A stretch of 43,167 nucleotides of DNA, taken from contig JACJXU010000015.1 in NCBI GenBank assembly GCA_020636475.1, positions 1 to 43,167 on the forward strand, in the 5' to 3' direction. Below the pieces are notes generated by a model. It saw nothing but the letters and a program-made list of their open reading frames with translations. It was not told the origin of the DNA and ran no database searches. Shown here one piece after another: positions 22,093-32,700 of this stretch (positions are counted from its first letter, which is position 1; every line of letters begins with the position of its first letter). A program made the position numbers and the translations under genes. The DNA comes from Chitinophagales bacterium (GTDB lineage: Bacteria; Bacteroidota; Bacteroidia; Chitinophagales; UBA2359).

Positions 22093-24249
22093 TTATTCCA
22101 TATCACACATTATTATTTCAAACTGAAATGCCGGAAGATCTACAACCAACTGATTGTCAGCATAAGAAAAACGATTGCCCATTGTTGCTTCTATATTACT
22201 TAATTTTTCATTTGAAGATATTTCCAAGTTTATACTTGCTTTTTCATCGCCAATATTAAAAAATACCAAAGCTGCCTTGCCCAAATACTGCCTTTTATAA
22301 ACCAAAGTATTTTTTTCTGCCTGCAAAATATTCGCATCTCCGTAAGTAAGACAAATATTGTTTTTGCGCAGAGCTGCCAATTTTTCAAAGGTTTCTTTGG
22401 TTTGGGCTTCGGTATGGTTGTATCCGTCAAAACGCATTAGGCGGCGATTGTCAGGGTCGTTGGCACCAACCATACCAAATTCGTCACCGTAATAAATGGT
22501 AGGAATGCCGGGAATGGTAAAAATTAAACCTGCCAATATTTGTATTTTTTCGTAAGCCGTAGAATCTTCTACAATTACTTCACGCTCCCAGCCTACTTCT
22601 TTATCATTTTCGCCGGGCTTTATTCCTTTTCCTGCCAATGCCATAAAACGCGCATTGTCGTGATTGCCGGTTATATTAGCCATCGTATTGTAGTTGCCAT
22701 ACCAATTCCAAGAACTCAGCAAAGATTTTGCCAATCGCTCGGACGACTCACCTTCTTTTATCAATACATCGCGCATTTCGTAATAGCTATTAAAATCGAA
22801 CTGAGCATCTAACAAACCATTGCCAATGTATTCACTTATCAATTCGTTGCTGCCATAGGTTTCACCAATTTGATATACATTGCGTTGTTCGGGAATCACT
22901 ACTTCATTTTGCATTTTGTAGGTAAGCATGCGCCAAAAAGGCACCGGAACATGCTTGGTTGCATCGTGACGGAAACCATCGAATTTAAACTTTTTTATCC
23001 AATACAAAGCCGAATCGCTTTGCAGTCTGTTTACTTCAGGATTGGAAAAGTTTAGCGTTGGCAAAAAAGTATCGAACCAAGTAGTGGTGCGCGTTTCGCC
23101 GTCCCAAAGACGCAAGTTGCGCGTACCGTCCGGCAAATACATTGGCGTAACCCAGTCGGGATGCTCCTGATAAATAGAATGTTCGGTGTGAACATGGTGA
23201 CACACATAATCCAAAATAACATTCATTCCGTGCTGATGTGCTGTTTTTATCAAAATATGCAATTCATCGTCCGTACCAAAATGATGGTCAATTTTGGAAG
23301 AACTAATGGGCCAATAACCATGATAGCCACTATACCAACGCTGCGGCGGAATGTACTCTTGGTAAGCTCCTTCGGGGTTTTGGGTAATTGGCGACAGCCA
23401 CAAACAATTCACACTCAGTTTATCGAAAAAACCATCATTTATTTTTTGGGTAATTCCGGCAATATCGCCTCCTTGAAAATTTTGCTTAGGTCCAATATCA
23501 GCACGATGCAAAGGAGCATCATTGTCTTTATTGCCATTATAAAAACGGTCCATCAAAGGAAAATACATTATTTGCGCTTCCCAGTCGTGACGATTTAACT
23601 GGGTGGCATTTTGCACCACTTTGCCATATTCCAAAGGAAAAAGTAGCTCGTTGTTCAACATTTCCTTATTCGATGTCCAAATGCGCAAATGCGACCGCTG
23701 CCATTTTTTAGCAGCTTCGGGAATTGTTATGGTATAATGTGTTTCATCTACGCGCACAGGCGTAATTTGGCTGTTTTCCCAAAACGCAATAACACCTGCC
23801 AAAGGCGCGGCACTACGAACTGTTAAAGTTCCATCTTTTTGTACTTGGGTAAATACGTCTATTTTAGCCTGATAATTGTCCAAATTGGCAGAGGGAATTT
23901 TGCGCAGCAAAAAATCAATTGTTTCGTCTTTCGTTACAAGCCGCAAAACCGAAATGGCAGGTGCGTTTTTAAGTTTGGCAGAGAATACAATATTTTTTTT
24001 ATCTGCACTCAAATCAACATTCCAAGCCTCCGAACTTGCCGAAAGTGCTTTCTCCGGCTCAAATATTAAATCTTCGGTGAGAAGGGTAAACTTATTTTGC
24101 GAAAAATTAATTGCAGGTTTATAATGTGCCAGAAAAGAATTCTTATCTGTCAGTTTTACAGTAGTGGAACTTCCTGTTTGTGCAAAACAATTATCTTTTG
24201 CCAAAAACAACAAAAAGAATAATCCCCAAAAGAAAAAGTTTTTTTGCAT
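22093..24249 (-). CDS. Secreted GH13 alpha-amylase family protein
   Basis: A glycoside hydrolase of family 13 that acts on alpha-glucans outside the cytoplasm. With the start at 24249 it has 718 residues and a clear signal peptide (MQKNFFFWGLFFLLFLAKDN...CFAQ). An 18-residue longer start is possible but places basic residues before the signal. An N-terminal Ig-like domain of about 200 residues precedes the (beta/alpha)8 barrel. The three catalytic residues are visible: Asp429 in DGFRHDATKH, Glu463 in QIGETYG and Asp531 in TGNHDNARF. A beta-sandwich C-terminal domain follows. Family members in this phylum resemble cyclomaltodextrinase/neopullulanase or SusG-like enzymes. The linkage specificity is not determined. 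Confidence 0.9.
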   Translation of the reverse strand: MQKNFFFWGLFFLLFLAKDNCFAQTGSSTTVKLTDKNSFLAHYKPAINFSQNKFTLLTEDLIFEPEKALSASSEAWNVDLSADKKNIVFSAKLKNAPAISVLRLVTKDETIDFLLRKIPSANLDNYQAKIDVFTQVQKDGTLTVRSAAPLAGVIAFWENSQITPVRVDETHYTITIPEAAKKWQRSHLRIWTSNKEMLNNELLFPLEYGKVVQNATQLNRHDWEAQIMYFPLMDRFYNGNKDNDAPLHRADIGPKQNFQGGDIAGITQKINDGFFDKLSVNCLWLSPITQNPEGAYQEYIPPQRWYSGYHGYWPISSSKIDHHFGTDDELHILIKTAHQHGMNVILDYVCHHVHTEHSIYQEHPDWVTPMYLPDGTRNLRLWDGETRTTTWFDTFLPTLNFSNPEVNRLQSDSALYWIKKFKFDGFRHDATKHVPVPFWRMLTYKMQNEVVIPEQRNVYQIGETYGSNELISEYIGNGLLDAQFDFNSYYEMRDVLIKEGESSERLAKSLLSSWNWYGNYNTMANITGNHDNARFMALAGKGIKPGENDKEVGWEREVIVEDSTAYEKIQILAGLIFTIPGIPTIYYGDEFGMVGANDPDNRRLMRFDGYNHTEAQTKETFEKLAALRKNNICLTYGDANILQAEKNTLVYKRQYLGKAALVFFNIGDEKASINLEISSNEKLSNIEATMGNRFSYADNQLVVDLPAFQFEIIMCDME

Positions 24250-24363
24250 TGCAACGATTTTTTTATTCGGATAAACTAAAATCTTAAAAATATGTTTTGG
24301 CAAGATACTAAAAAACTCATTTTTCCGTGAAAATTGTGGTATTTATAACATCAAAATTTTCAT

Positions 24364-24397
24364 TTGTTTATAAAAAAAGGAAACTTATTTAATTTTG
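24364..24397 (+). promoter_or_regulatory. Promoter of the ferredoxin reductase operon
   Basis: TTG at 24364-24366, a 23-base spacer and TAATTTTG at 24390-24397 fit the Bacteroidota consensus. The start codon lies about 31 bases downstream. Confidence 0.65.
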
Positions 24398-24428
24398 CGC
24401 TGTTAATCCTAAAATTTTAAATGTATTT

Positions 24429-25487
24429 ATGATAACAAATTCCGCCAAAAAATTGCACGATTCAGCCAATATCCATTATGATGTTGAAACGGATATTTTA
24501 ATCATTGGCGCAGGACCTGTTGGTTTGTTTACAGTATTCGAGGCAGGTTTGGTAAAGTTGCGTTGTCATTTGATTGACACTTTGCCTATGCCCGGCGGAC
24601 AGCTTACCGAAATTTATCCTAAAAAACCGATTTACGACATTCCGGGATTTCCCGAAATATTGGCTGGCGATTTGGTGACTAATTTGATGAAACAAATAGA
24701 ACCTTTCAAGCCCGGTTTTACTTTGGGCGAGCGCGCCGAAAAAATTGAAAAACAAAATGATGGTCGTTTTGTGGTAACAAGCAATAAAGGAACCGTTCAC
24801 TTGGCTTCGGTAGTAGCTATTGCAGGCGGACTGGGTTGTTTTGAACCGCGCAAACCACCTATTGCCAATATTGAAGATTTTGAAGATAAGGGCGTGGCGT
24901 ATATTATTAAAAATCCTGAAATTTATGCCGGTAAAAAATTGTTGATTGCCGGCGGCGGCGATTCTGCACTTGACTGGACAATTTATTTATCGAACATTGC
25001 CAAAGAAGTGACAATGGTGCATCGCCGCACAGAGTTTAGAGGTGCGCCGGATTCGGTGGAGAAAATAAAAGATTTGGCGGAATCGGGAAAAATAAACCTT
25101 ATAACCAATGCCGAAGTAGTGAATTTGCACGGAAATGGTCATTTGCAAAGTGCTTCTATTCGCAAAACAGACGATAGTATCCTTACACAAGATGTTGATT
25201 TCTTTATTCCTTTGTTTGGCTTGTCGCCGCAGTTGGGCCCTATTGCCGATTGGGGACTAAACATCAGCAAAAATGCTATTGATGTGGATACGTTTGATTA
25301 TAGTACCAATGTTCCGGGAATTTACGCCATTGGCGATATTAATAATTATCCGGGCAAACTCAAACTTATTTTGTGTGGTTTTCACGAAGCTACGCTAATG
25401 GTGCAGTCGGCGTGGAAGCGCATTAACCCAGAAAGAAAATTAACCCTGAAATACACTACCGTTAACGGCGTACAAGGTTTTGAATAA
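24429..25487 (+). CDS. Ferredoxin--NADP(+) reductase, thioredoxin-reductase-like
   Basis: A 352-residue flavoprotein that passes electrons between NADPH and ferredoxin. The FAD-binding motif GAGPVGLFTVFEAGL is near residue 26, followed by MPGGQLTEIYPKKPIYDIPG, the NADPH-binding motif GGGDSALDW near residue 176 and the second FAD motif YAIGDIN near the C-terminus. There is no CxxC redox pair between the domains, which separates it from true thioredoxin reductases. The ferredoxin gene begins 24 bases downstream, supporting the assignment as a redox pair. Confidence 0.92.
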   Translation: MITNSAKKLHDSANIHYDVETDILIIGAGPVGLFTVFEAGLVKLRCHLIDTLPMPGGQLTEIYPKKPIYDIPGFPEILAGDLVTNLMKQIEPFKPGFTLGERAEKIEKQNDGRFVVTSNKGTVHLASVVAIAGGLGCFEPRKPPIANIEDFEDKGVAYIIKNPEIYAGKKLLIAGGGDSALDWTIYLSNIAKEVTMVHRRTEFRGAPDSVEKIKDLAESGKINLITNAEVVNLHGNGHLQSASIRKTDDSILTQDVDFFIPLFGLSPQLGPIADWGLNISKNAIDVDTFDYSTNVPGIYAIGDINNYPGKLKLILCGFHEATLMVQSAWKRINPERKLTLKYTTVNGVQGFE

Positions 25488-25511
25488 ATATTAAAAACTA
25501 TTTTATTTTTA

Positions 25512-25829
25512 ATGATAAATATTACGGTTATAGACCGCAAAGGAGAAGACCATCTTTTAGAAACGCCTACCGATATGGGCTTGAATTTAATGGAATTGTG
25601 CAAAGCGTACGAGCTGCCTGTTTTGGGAACTTGTGGCGGAATGGCTTTGTGCAGTACTTGCCATGTATATGTTTTGAGCGACCACCAGCTTAAAGAAATG
25701 ACAGAAGACGAGGAAATTATTCTCGACCAAGCATTTTCTGTACGCGACAACAGTCGGCTGGGTTGCCAAATTCACCTAAGCGACGATTTAGATGGACTAA
25801 AAGTGCAACTTGCCCCGGACGGTAATTAG
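25512..25829 (+). CDS. [2Fe-2S] ferredoxin, adrenodoxin type
   Basis: A 105-residue electron carrier. The four cluster Cys appear in GTCGGMALCSTCHVYV (three Cys with C-x5-C-x2-C spacing) and SRLGCQI (the fourth). The compact fold with an acidic C-terminal half fits the vertebrate-adrenodoxin/Fdx subfamily. It probably receives electrons from the reductase encoded just upstream. Its end overlaps the convergent T9SS cargo gene by 4 bases. Confidence 0.92.
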   Translation: MINITVIDRKGEDHLLETPTDMGLNLMELCKAYELPVLGTCGGMALCSTCHVYVLSDHQLKEMTEDEEIILDQAFSVRDNSRLGCQIHLSDDLDGLKVQLAPDGN

Positions 25830-28807
25830 CGTATAAGGGTAATATTTCCCTGTTTTTCATAAATACCGCCCAAATATTTTTCGGCACGAATGTAATACAC
25901 ATACACGCCCAGCGGAGCCGGAAATCCTTTGTAAATGCCGTCCCAGCCATCATTTAAATCGTTGCCACTATATACCATTTCGCCCCAGCGGTTAAATATT
26001 TTAAACTCTAAAACATCGGCAATTCCGCGCGAAAAGAAACGAATTTTATCGTTCAGTCCATCGCCATTAGGACTAAATGCCTGCGGAATCCAAATGTCGA
26101 AATAATTGGTAACTTCTACATGAACGGCATCGGTTGCGGCGCAGTTGTGGTCGGAATAAGTAGTCAAAAAATAAGTAGTGCTTACTAATGCGTTGGTGGT
26201 TGGGTTGGGAATATTGCTGTCGCTGAGTGCTGTATCCGGCGACCAAAAATAACCATTTTCGCCCGTACCATTCAGCACCGCCGACTCGCCTACATTGTAA
26301 GTTACATCAGCACCCGCATCTACATAAGGCAGAGGATACAAATCTATGGAAGTGCTTAGTGTATCGAAAAAACAACCCTCATTTTCAAAAATAACCGTAT
26401 AAGTGGTATTTTCCGAAGGGCTTGCCAAAACCTGTGCGCTACTGTCATTATTGAGAGAGTTGGAAGGCATCCACGTATAACTCAATGCACCCGAAGCCGT
26501 CATTACAGCACTGTCGCCGGGACAAATACTTTGCGGCTCACTTACAGAAAGTATCGAAAATGGCGGAATAACACTCACTTGTAGCGTGTCGTAATCCAAA
26601 CATTGATAAATATTTTGCGTTTCGAGTACATAATATATTGTATCGAAAGGCGTAATAGTAATATTGTTTTCGTTTGGTGCAAAAATCGCTTGATTATTAC
26701 CTAATTCCTGCCACTGCCAAGCAGCAATATCCGGCGTTGGCGAAAAGCTAAGTTGGGTACTCTCTTCAAAGCATACTTTTATTTCTTCTGGTAAAACTGT
26801 TTCGGGCAATGGATGTACAATCACTTCAATTTCGGCAGTTTTTTCACAGTGATTGACATCATTGGCATACAAAATAAAGGTTTGGGTTGCCGTTAGCGAT
26901 ATGGTTGTAGTAGAATCATTATTTGGCGTTTGTACCATTGTTACAGGTTCCCAATGAAATGTATTAGTAGGCGAACCACCTGTAACAATCGCATTTAGTT
27001 CGGCTTGGTCTCCGGCACAAATTTCTATACTACTTGGCAAATCAATATTTATTTCGGGATAAATGGTAATGTTCTGTTGTGTAGTATCTCGGCACTGGTG
27101 GTTTGTTTGTGTCCATAAATTTATGGTATAATTTCCCGCTTGGGAGAACGTATGCGTTACCGTTTGTGTATTGTAGGTGGCATTGCCATCGCTTAGCGTC
27201 CACGCCCAACTATTTACGCCTGCCACATTGGAAATATCACTTAAAACAGTGCCCACATCTAAGCAAGCATTTTGTATTTGAATAAGTGGGTTAGGTTCCG
27301 AATAAACCTCAATGGTATTCGATAAATCTGCCGTACAACCTATGCTGTTTCCACAAGTAAGCGTAACCGTATAAGTGCCACCATTGGTATAAATATGGGA
27401 AGGATTCTCGGCGGTGCCACTCGTGTTGGCGGTATTAATTGGCGTACTGGCAGCAGTGAAAGGACCTAAAACAGTTCCATCGCCAAAATTCCATGTCCAA
27501 GTATTTATTTCGCCAAAAGTGGTAATACTTTGATCGGAAAAACTAAATACTTCATCGGCGCATTTTTGATTATCGAATAAAAAATCTGCTTCAAAAGTAG
27601 GATAAATTCCCAACTGAATAATTGCTGTATCATTGCAGGTTTTGTCGGGATTGGCAATTAGCTGAATGGTGTATTTTCCGGTGTCGGGATACGTATAAGT
27701 CGGATTTTCGAGCGTACTGGTATCGTTGCTGTTGGTAGGGTCGCCAAAATCCCAAAAATAATCTGTAGCACCAATACTCGTATTGTCAAAATTAATGGTA
27801 AGACTGGAGCAGTTTAGTAAGGCATATTGTCCAATATCAATTTGTATTGCATCGGCACCAATAGAAGCACTCACCAAATCGCAGTCCGTAACATTAAACT
27901 GAAAATCGCGCAAGGTAGAACCAATCATCACGCCATTGCGAAATTCGTCCACACAAACGCCTACTACATATTGTCCCGTAGCCACCGGGTGCCCCGAAAG
28001 CAAGCCTGTACTTGGATTGATATCCAAAAATGGATTTCCTCCCAACTGATTTTCTTCGCTGTAATTAAAACTCCAAATGATAGGGTCGTAAGGATATGGT
28101 TCATTGGAACAAGGACCATTATCGGTCGGATCTATGGACGGACAGTTGGTATTCGCGCCATCAAAAGGCGTACACATATGATAGTACAGCGAATCCCCGT
28201 CAGGGTCGGTAGCAGAGTGGTCGAATATTAAAGGATAATCGTTGCAAATAACAATTGGCGGAAAACCATTATAATAAGGAGAGCTATTATCACAGTCGTT
28301 GGTTGGGTGATATACATGCGTAACATACGTAGCACCAGTACTTTCGGGCGATACAATATTGGTGATGGTATTGTTTCTGCAACACCGCTGATACACCAAA
28401 TAATAACCATCGGCACGAGGCGGAAAAAAAACGTCCTCTTCATAAACACCCTTGCGGATACACAAATTCGGCTCACTACCTTCGCACAAATCCGAAAAGT
28501 CGGGAATTACGGCTGTATCGTCAACAATTTCGTTAAAATTAGCCACAATATAATGCCCCTGCCCGAATACATCAATAGGATTTCCATTGGCATCTTGAAT
28601 AAAAATATATGCCGGTGCATCAAAAAATTGGGCACATCCTGTACAATTACAGTCACGGTAAATGGTCATTCTTATTTTAAAATTATTTCCACCCAAACAT
28701 TCATACGTCAGTTCACCGCCAATTAAGTGCGCCGCTTTTGTTGTTTGATATAAAAAAATGCTACAACAAAACAAGAAAATAGTAAGTATCCGTTTTTTTA
28801 TCATCAT
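25826..28807 (-). CDS. PKD-domain cell-surface protein with type IX secretion C-terminal signal
   Basis: 993 residues. A signal peptide of about 25 residues precedes an N-terminal domain starting HLIGGELTYECLGG and rich in Cys. Several PKD/Ig-like repeats follow (DYFWDFGDPTNSNDTST, WTWNFGDGTVLGP, WAWTLSDGNATYN), then further beta-rich modules. The last 90 residues (PQAFSPNGDGLNDKIRF...IFNRWGEMVY...GVYVYYIRAE) are a gliding-motility-associated type B sorting domain, which targets proteins through the type IX secretion system to the surface or medium. It is probably an adhesin or matrix protein. Its ATG overlaps the stop of the hydrolase gene upstream (ATGA). Confidence 0.9.
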   Translation of the reverse strand: MMIKKRILTIFLFCCSIFLYQTTKAAHLIGGELTYECLGGNNFKIRMTIYRDCNCTGCAQFFDAPAYIFIQDANGNPIDVFGQGHYIVANFNEIVDDTAVIPDFSDLCEGSEPNLCIRKGVYEEDVFFPPRADGYYLVYQRCCRNNTITNIVSPESTGATYVTHVYHPTNDCDNSSPYYNGFPPIVICNDYPLIFDHSATDPDGDSLYYHMCTPFDGANTNCPSIDPTDNGPCSNEPYPYDPIIWSFNYSEENQLGGNPFLDINPSTGLLSGHPVATGQYVVGVCVDEFRNGVMIGSTLRDFQFNVTDCDLVSASIGADAIQIDIGQYALLNCSSLTINFDNTSIGATDYFWDFGDPTNSNDTSTLENPTYTYPDTGKYTIQLIANPDKTCNDTAIIQLGIYPTFEADFLFDNQKCADEVFSFSDQSITTFGEINTWTWNFGDGTVLGPFTAASTPINTANTSGTAENPSHIYTNGGTYTVTLTCGNSIGCTADLSNTIEVYSEPNPLIQIQNACLDVGTVLSDISNVAGVNSWAWTLSDGNATYNTQTVTHTFSQAGNYTINLWTQTNHQCRDTTQQNITIYPEINIDLPSSIEICAGDQAELNAIVTGGSPTNTFHWEPVTMVQTPNNDSTTTISLTATQTFILYANDVNHCEKTAEIEVIVHPLPETVLPEEIKVCFEESTQLSFSPTPDIAAWQWQELGNNQAIFAPNENNITITPFDTIYYVLETQNIYQCLDYDTLQVSVIPPFSILSVSEPQSICPGDSAVMTASGALSYTWMPSNSLNNDSSAQVLASPSENTTYTVIFENEGCFFDTLSTSIDLYPLPYVDAGADVTYNVGESAVLNGTGENGYFWSPDTALSDSNIPNPTTNALVSTTYFLTTYSDHNCAATDAVHVEVTNYFDIWIPQAFSPNGDGLNDKIRFFSRGIADVLEFKIFNRWGEMVYSGNDLNDGWDGIYKGFPAPLGVYVYYIRAEKYLGGIYEKQGNITLIR

Positions 28808-29616
28808 TTATTTGCTAAATAGGCGGTCGTTTCAAAAACTTGTTTCAAATCTTGCGCGCTATGTTCAGTTTTTTCCAATATAGCCATATGCGCTACATTT
28901 TTATAGTATAATGCTTCGCCAAACAATAAATTTGACAATTCTTTGACGTTTCTGTCCAGCGGAATAGAAGTATCTTCTTCGCCCATCAGATAAATCACCG
29001 GAAAAGTCAGTGTTGGCAAAACAGCCGTCAAGTCGGGGCGTATCATCATTGCATGGTACGCAGCAATAACCGATTCTGGGTCGAAAGATTGGGCTTTTTT
29101 ACAAAAATTGCTTACTACGTCCACATTATTTTCGCTAAAGTCTTTGCTGAAAATATTTTTAAACAAATTAGCAAAAAAATCCTTCGTCCCATTTTTCGCC
29201 ATAAAATCTATTGCCTTTTGGCGAACTTGCTTTTTCTCCGCATCATCTGCCTGAAAACTCGAATGAAACATCACCAATCGCTGCAAATACTTGGGAAACT
29301 GTGCCGCAAAACTTGCCGCAACATAGCCGCCCATCGAATGACCGACAAAGGTGCATTTTGCTACATTTTCTTCTTCCAAGATACGTTGCATAATCACCGC
29401 AATATCGCTAATCTCCAAAGCAGGGAGAAATTCGCTTTTCCCAAACCCTGGCATATCCGGCAACAAAAAACGATAATCATCGCCCCAATGCTTCAGCCAA
29501 TCGCGCCAAAGCGTATGCGTAAATCCAAAGCCATGCAACAGCAACACACAAGGTTTTTGCGTAGCTCCAATATCTTGGTAATAAAACTTTTTTTCTTTAT
29601 ATGCCACAAATTTCAT
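28804..29616 (-). CDS. Alpha/beta hydrolase
   Basis: A 270-residue cytosolic enzyme of the alpha/beta hydrolase fold. The oxyanion segment LLHGFGFTHTLW is near residue 27, the nucleophile elbow GHSMGG has Ser94, a likely acid lies in MGEEDTSIP and the catalytic His is in NVAHMAILE. A helical cap domain lies between about residues 120 and 200. The substrate is unknown. The family covers esterases, peptidases and C-C hydrolases. It is translationally coupled to the large T9SS cargo gene downstream, but a functional link is not evident. Confidence 0.88.
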   Translation of the reverse strand: MKFVAYKEKKFYYQDIGATQKPCVLLLHGFGFTHTLWRDWLKHWGDDYRFLLPDMPGFGKSEFLPALEISDIAVIMQRILEEENVAKCTFVGHSMGGYVAASFAAQFPKYLQRLVMFHSSFQADDAEKKQVRQKAIDFMAKNGTKDFFANLFKNIFSKDFSENNVDVVSNFCKKAQSFDPESVIAAYHAMMIRPDLTAVLPTLTFPVIYLMGEEDTSIPLDRNVKELSNLLFGEALYYKNVAHMAILEKTEHSAQDLKQVFETTAYLANK

Positions 29617-29723
29617 CTACAAAATCTTTTTTAAAATACTATTTTTGAAAATTAATAAAAATTGCGCAATTTGCTGCAAAAAATACTATAAAAGTAATTA
29701 TCTCTTTTAAATTATTGACTATA

Positions 29724-32700
29724 ATGTACAAAATTTGTTTCTTTCTTAGTGTTTTAAGTTGTTTTTTTTCCTTACAAGCACAAGAAACTTTTCCTATAAA
29801 TGGCACCAAAGACCAGCGCAGTGATAGCTACGTTTTTACCCACGCAACTATTTACAAAAACTATCAGGAAAAATTAACGGATGCTAATTTACACATAGAA
29901 AATGGAAAAGTTGTTGCCGTAGGAAAAAATATTAATATTCCCAAAGATGCGGTAATTATTGATTGTAGCGGCAAGTATATTTATCCGGCTTTTATCGAAA
30001 TGATTGCCGATTACGGTATTTCTTCCGAAACGCAAAATCCCAAACAATCTTACAAAGAAGGGAGACCGCAGTTTGTTTCCAATAAAAAAGGTGCTTATGG
30101 CTGGAACGAAGCCATTCGTCCCGAAATACAAGCCTACACGCTTTTCTCTGCCGATACTGCCGCCGCCAACGCTTGGCGAAAAATGGGCTTCGGGGCGGTG
30201 CTTTCGCACCAACAAGATGGTATTGCACGCGGCACCGCTGTTTTGGTTTCTTTGGCAAACAAATCCGACAACGAACTCATTATCAAAGACAAAGCCGCCG
30301 CTATGTATTCCTTTAGCAAAGGAAGTTCTCGCCAAGACTACCCTTCTTCTTTGATGGGAACTATTGCACTTTTGCGACAAACCTACTACGATGCACAGTG
30401 GTACGCACAAAACAATCCATCGCGCAAAGAATACAACTTATCTTTAGCTGCTTTCAACGAAAACATGGCACTGCCGCAAATATTCGACCCACGCGACCGA
30501 CTTTCGGAATTGCGCGCCGACAAAATTGGTGATGAATTTGGGGTGCAATACATTCTAAAAGGCACAGGCGAAGAATATCAACAAATTAATGACATAAAAG
30601 CCACGCAAGCCAGTTTTATTATTCCGGTAAATTATCCCGATGCCTACAATGTAAGCGACCCTTATGATGCTTTGTATGTAGATTTGGAAAAACTGAAACA
30701 CTGGGAATTAGCTCCTTACAACTTAGAGCGACTTGCCGAAGCGAATATTACCTTTGCTATTACCAGCGATGGCTTGAAAAACAAAACCGATTTTTGGAAA
30801 AATATTCAAAAAAGTGTCGAAAATGGCTTGGACTCCACCATTGTCCTCAAAGCACTAAGCTATGTTCCGGCACAATTATTACAAGTTTCGGACAAATTAG
30901 GTTCTTTGGAAAACGGTAAAATTGCCAACTTTTTTATCGCCTCCGACAATATTTTCGACAAAGGGATAATTCTTGAATCTTGGGTTCAAGGACAAATGTT
31001 ACACTTCGGCAATAGCACGAATACGGAACTATTTGCCAATGGCGATTATCGCCTTTGGTTAAGCGATACAAAACGAAATTACACCCTTCAGATAAGCGGG
31101 GAAAAAGACAAACAAAATTGGGAAATAGCACTTGATGATACACTAAAAGTAAAAGTAACACCCAATATTAGCGAACAAGAGTTGAGTATCAGTTTTTCCC
31201 TACCACCAAACAAGGAAAAATACCGCCTCGCCGCGTGGAAAAACAAAAACAATACTTGGCAAGGAAAAGGACAAAATGCACAAGGCGAGTGGATAGATTG
31301 GACCTTGGGCTTTATCGCAAAAAATGATTCGCTAAGCAAAAAAATGCTTAAAGATTCACTTAGTCAAAACGACAAGATGTCCGATGATATGCTTACCAAA
31401 GTATGCTATCCGTTTTTGCCGTATGGCTGGACAGAAAAACCCGAAGCAGCAACTGTACTCATTAAAAACGCAACCCTCTGGACAAACGAAAAGGAGGGTA
31501 TTCTCGAAAACACCGACATTTTATTACAAAACGGCAAAATTGCTGCCATTGGCAAAGACCTTCCCGAAAGCAAAGCCCAGCGCATTATTGATGCCACCGG
31601 AAAATACGTAACCAGCGGCATTATTGACGAACATTCGCACATTGCCATCAGCAAAGGCGTAAACGAAGGCACACAAGCCAGTTCCGCCGAAGTCCGCATC
31701 GGCGATGTTGTTAATTCGCAAGATATTAATATTTATCGCCAACTGGCTGGCGGCGTTACTGTTGCGCAATTACTACACGGCTCGGCAAATCCTATTGGCG
31801 GACAAAGTGTACTTATCAAACTTCGTTGGGGATATAATCCCGAAGAAATGAAATTTCAAAATGCCGCGCCTTTTATCAAATTTGCCTTAGGCGAAAATGT
31901 TAAACAATCGAACTGGGGCGACAATCAGCGCGAACGCTTCCCGCAAACACGCATGGGCGTAGCACAAGTGTATGACGATTATTTCAATCGCGCACGCATT
32001 TACGAACGTGAAAGCAAAAAGCCTAATGCCCGAAGAGATTTGGAATTGGACGCAATTTTAGAAATTCTGAACCAAAAACGCTTCATCACCTGCCATTCTT
32101 ATGTGCAATCCGAAATAAACATGCTCATGAAAGTAACCGAAAAGTGGGGATTTCACGTCAATACCTTCACGCATATTTTGGAAGGCTACAAACTTGCCGA
32201 TAAAATAAAAGAACACGGAGCCGCAGCTTCTACTTTTTCCGACTGGTGGATGTACAAGTTTGAAGTGAATGATGCCATTCCTTACAACGGAGCTATTTTG
32301 AATGAAATGGATATTGTAACGGGTTTCAACTCGGACGATGCAGATATGGCGCGCCGCTTGAATGCCGAAGCCGCCAAAGGCGTGAAGTATGGCAAAATGA
32401 GTGAAGAAGATGCTTGGAAATTAGTCACGCTTAATCCCGCCAAAATGTTGCACATTGACCAACAAGTGGGAAGCCTTAAAGTAGGAAAAGATGCAGACGT
32501 GGTAGTGTGGAACGAAAAACCCCTTAGCGTATTTGCCAAAGCGGAATATACCTTTGTTGATGGCATTTGCTTTTTTGATATAGAAAAAGATGCGCAAATG
32601 CGCCAAGAAATAAATGCAGAACGCAATCGTTTAATCCAGAAAATGTTGGACGAAAATAAAAAAGACGGCAAGAAAAAGCAGAAACCCGGCAAAAAGGAAA

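Noticed and set aside
24250..24303. Upstream start of the amylase
   Set aside because: It would place 18 residues with several Lys before a complete signal peptide. The ATG at 24249 gives a standard signal sequence.
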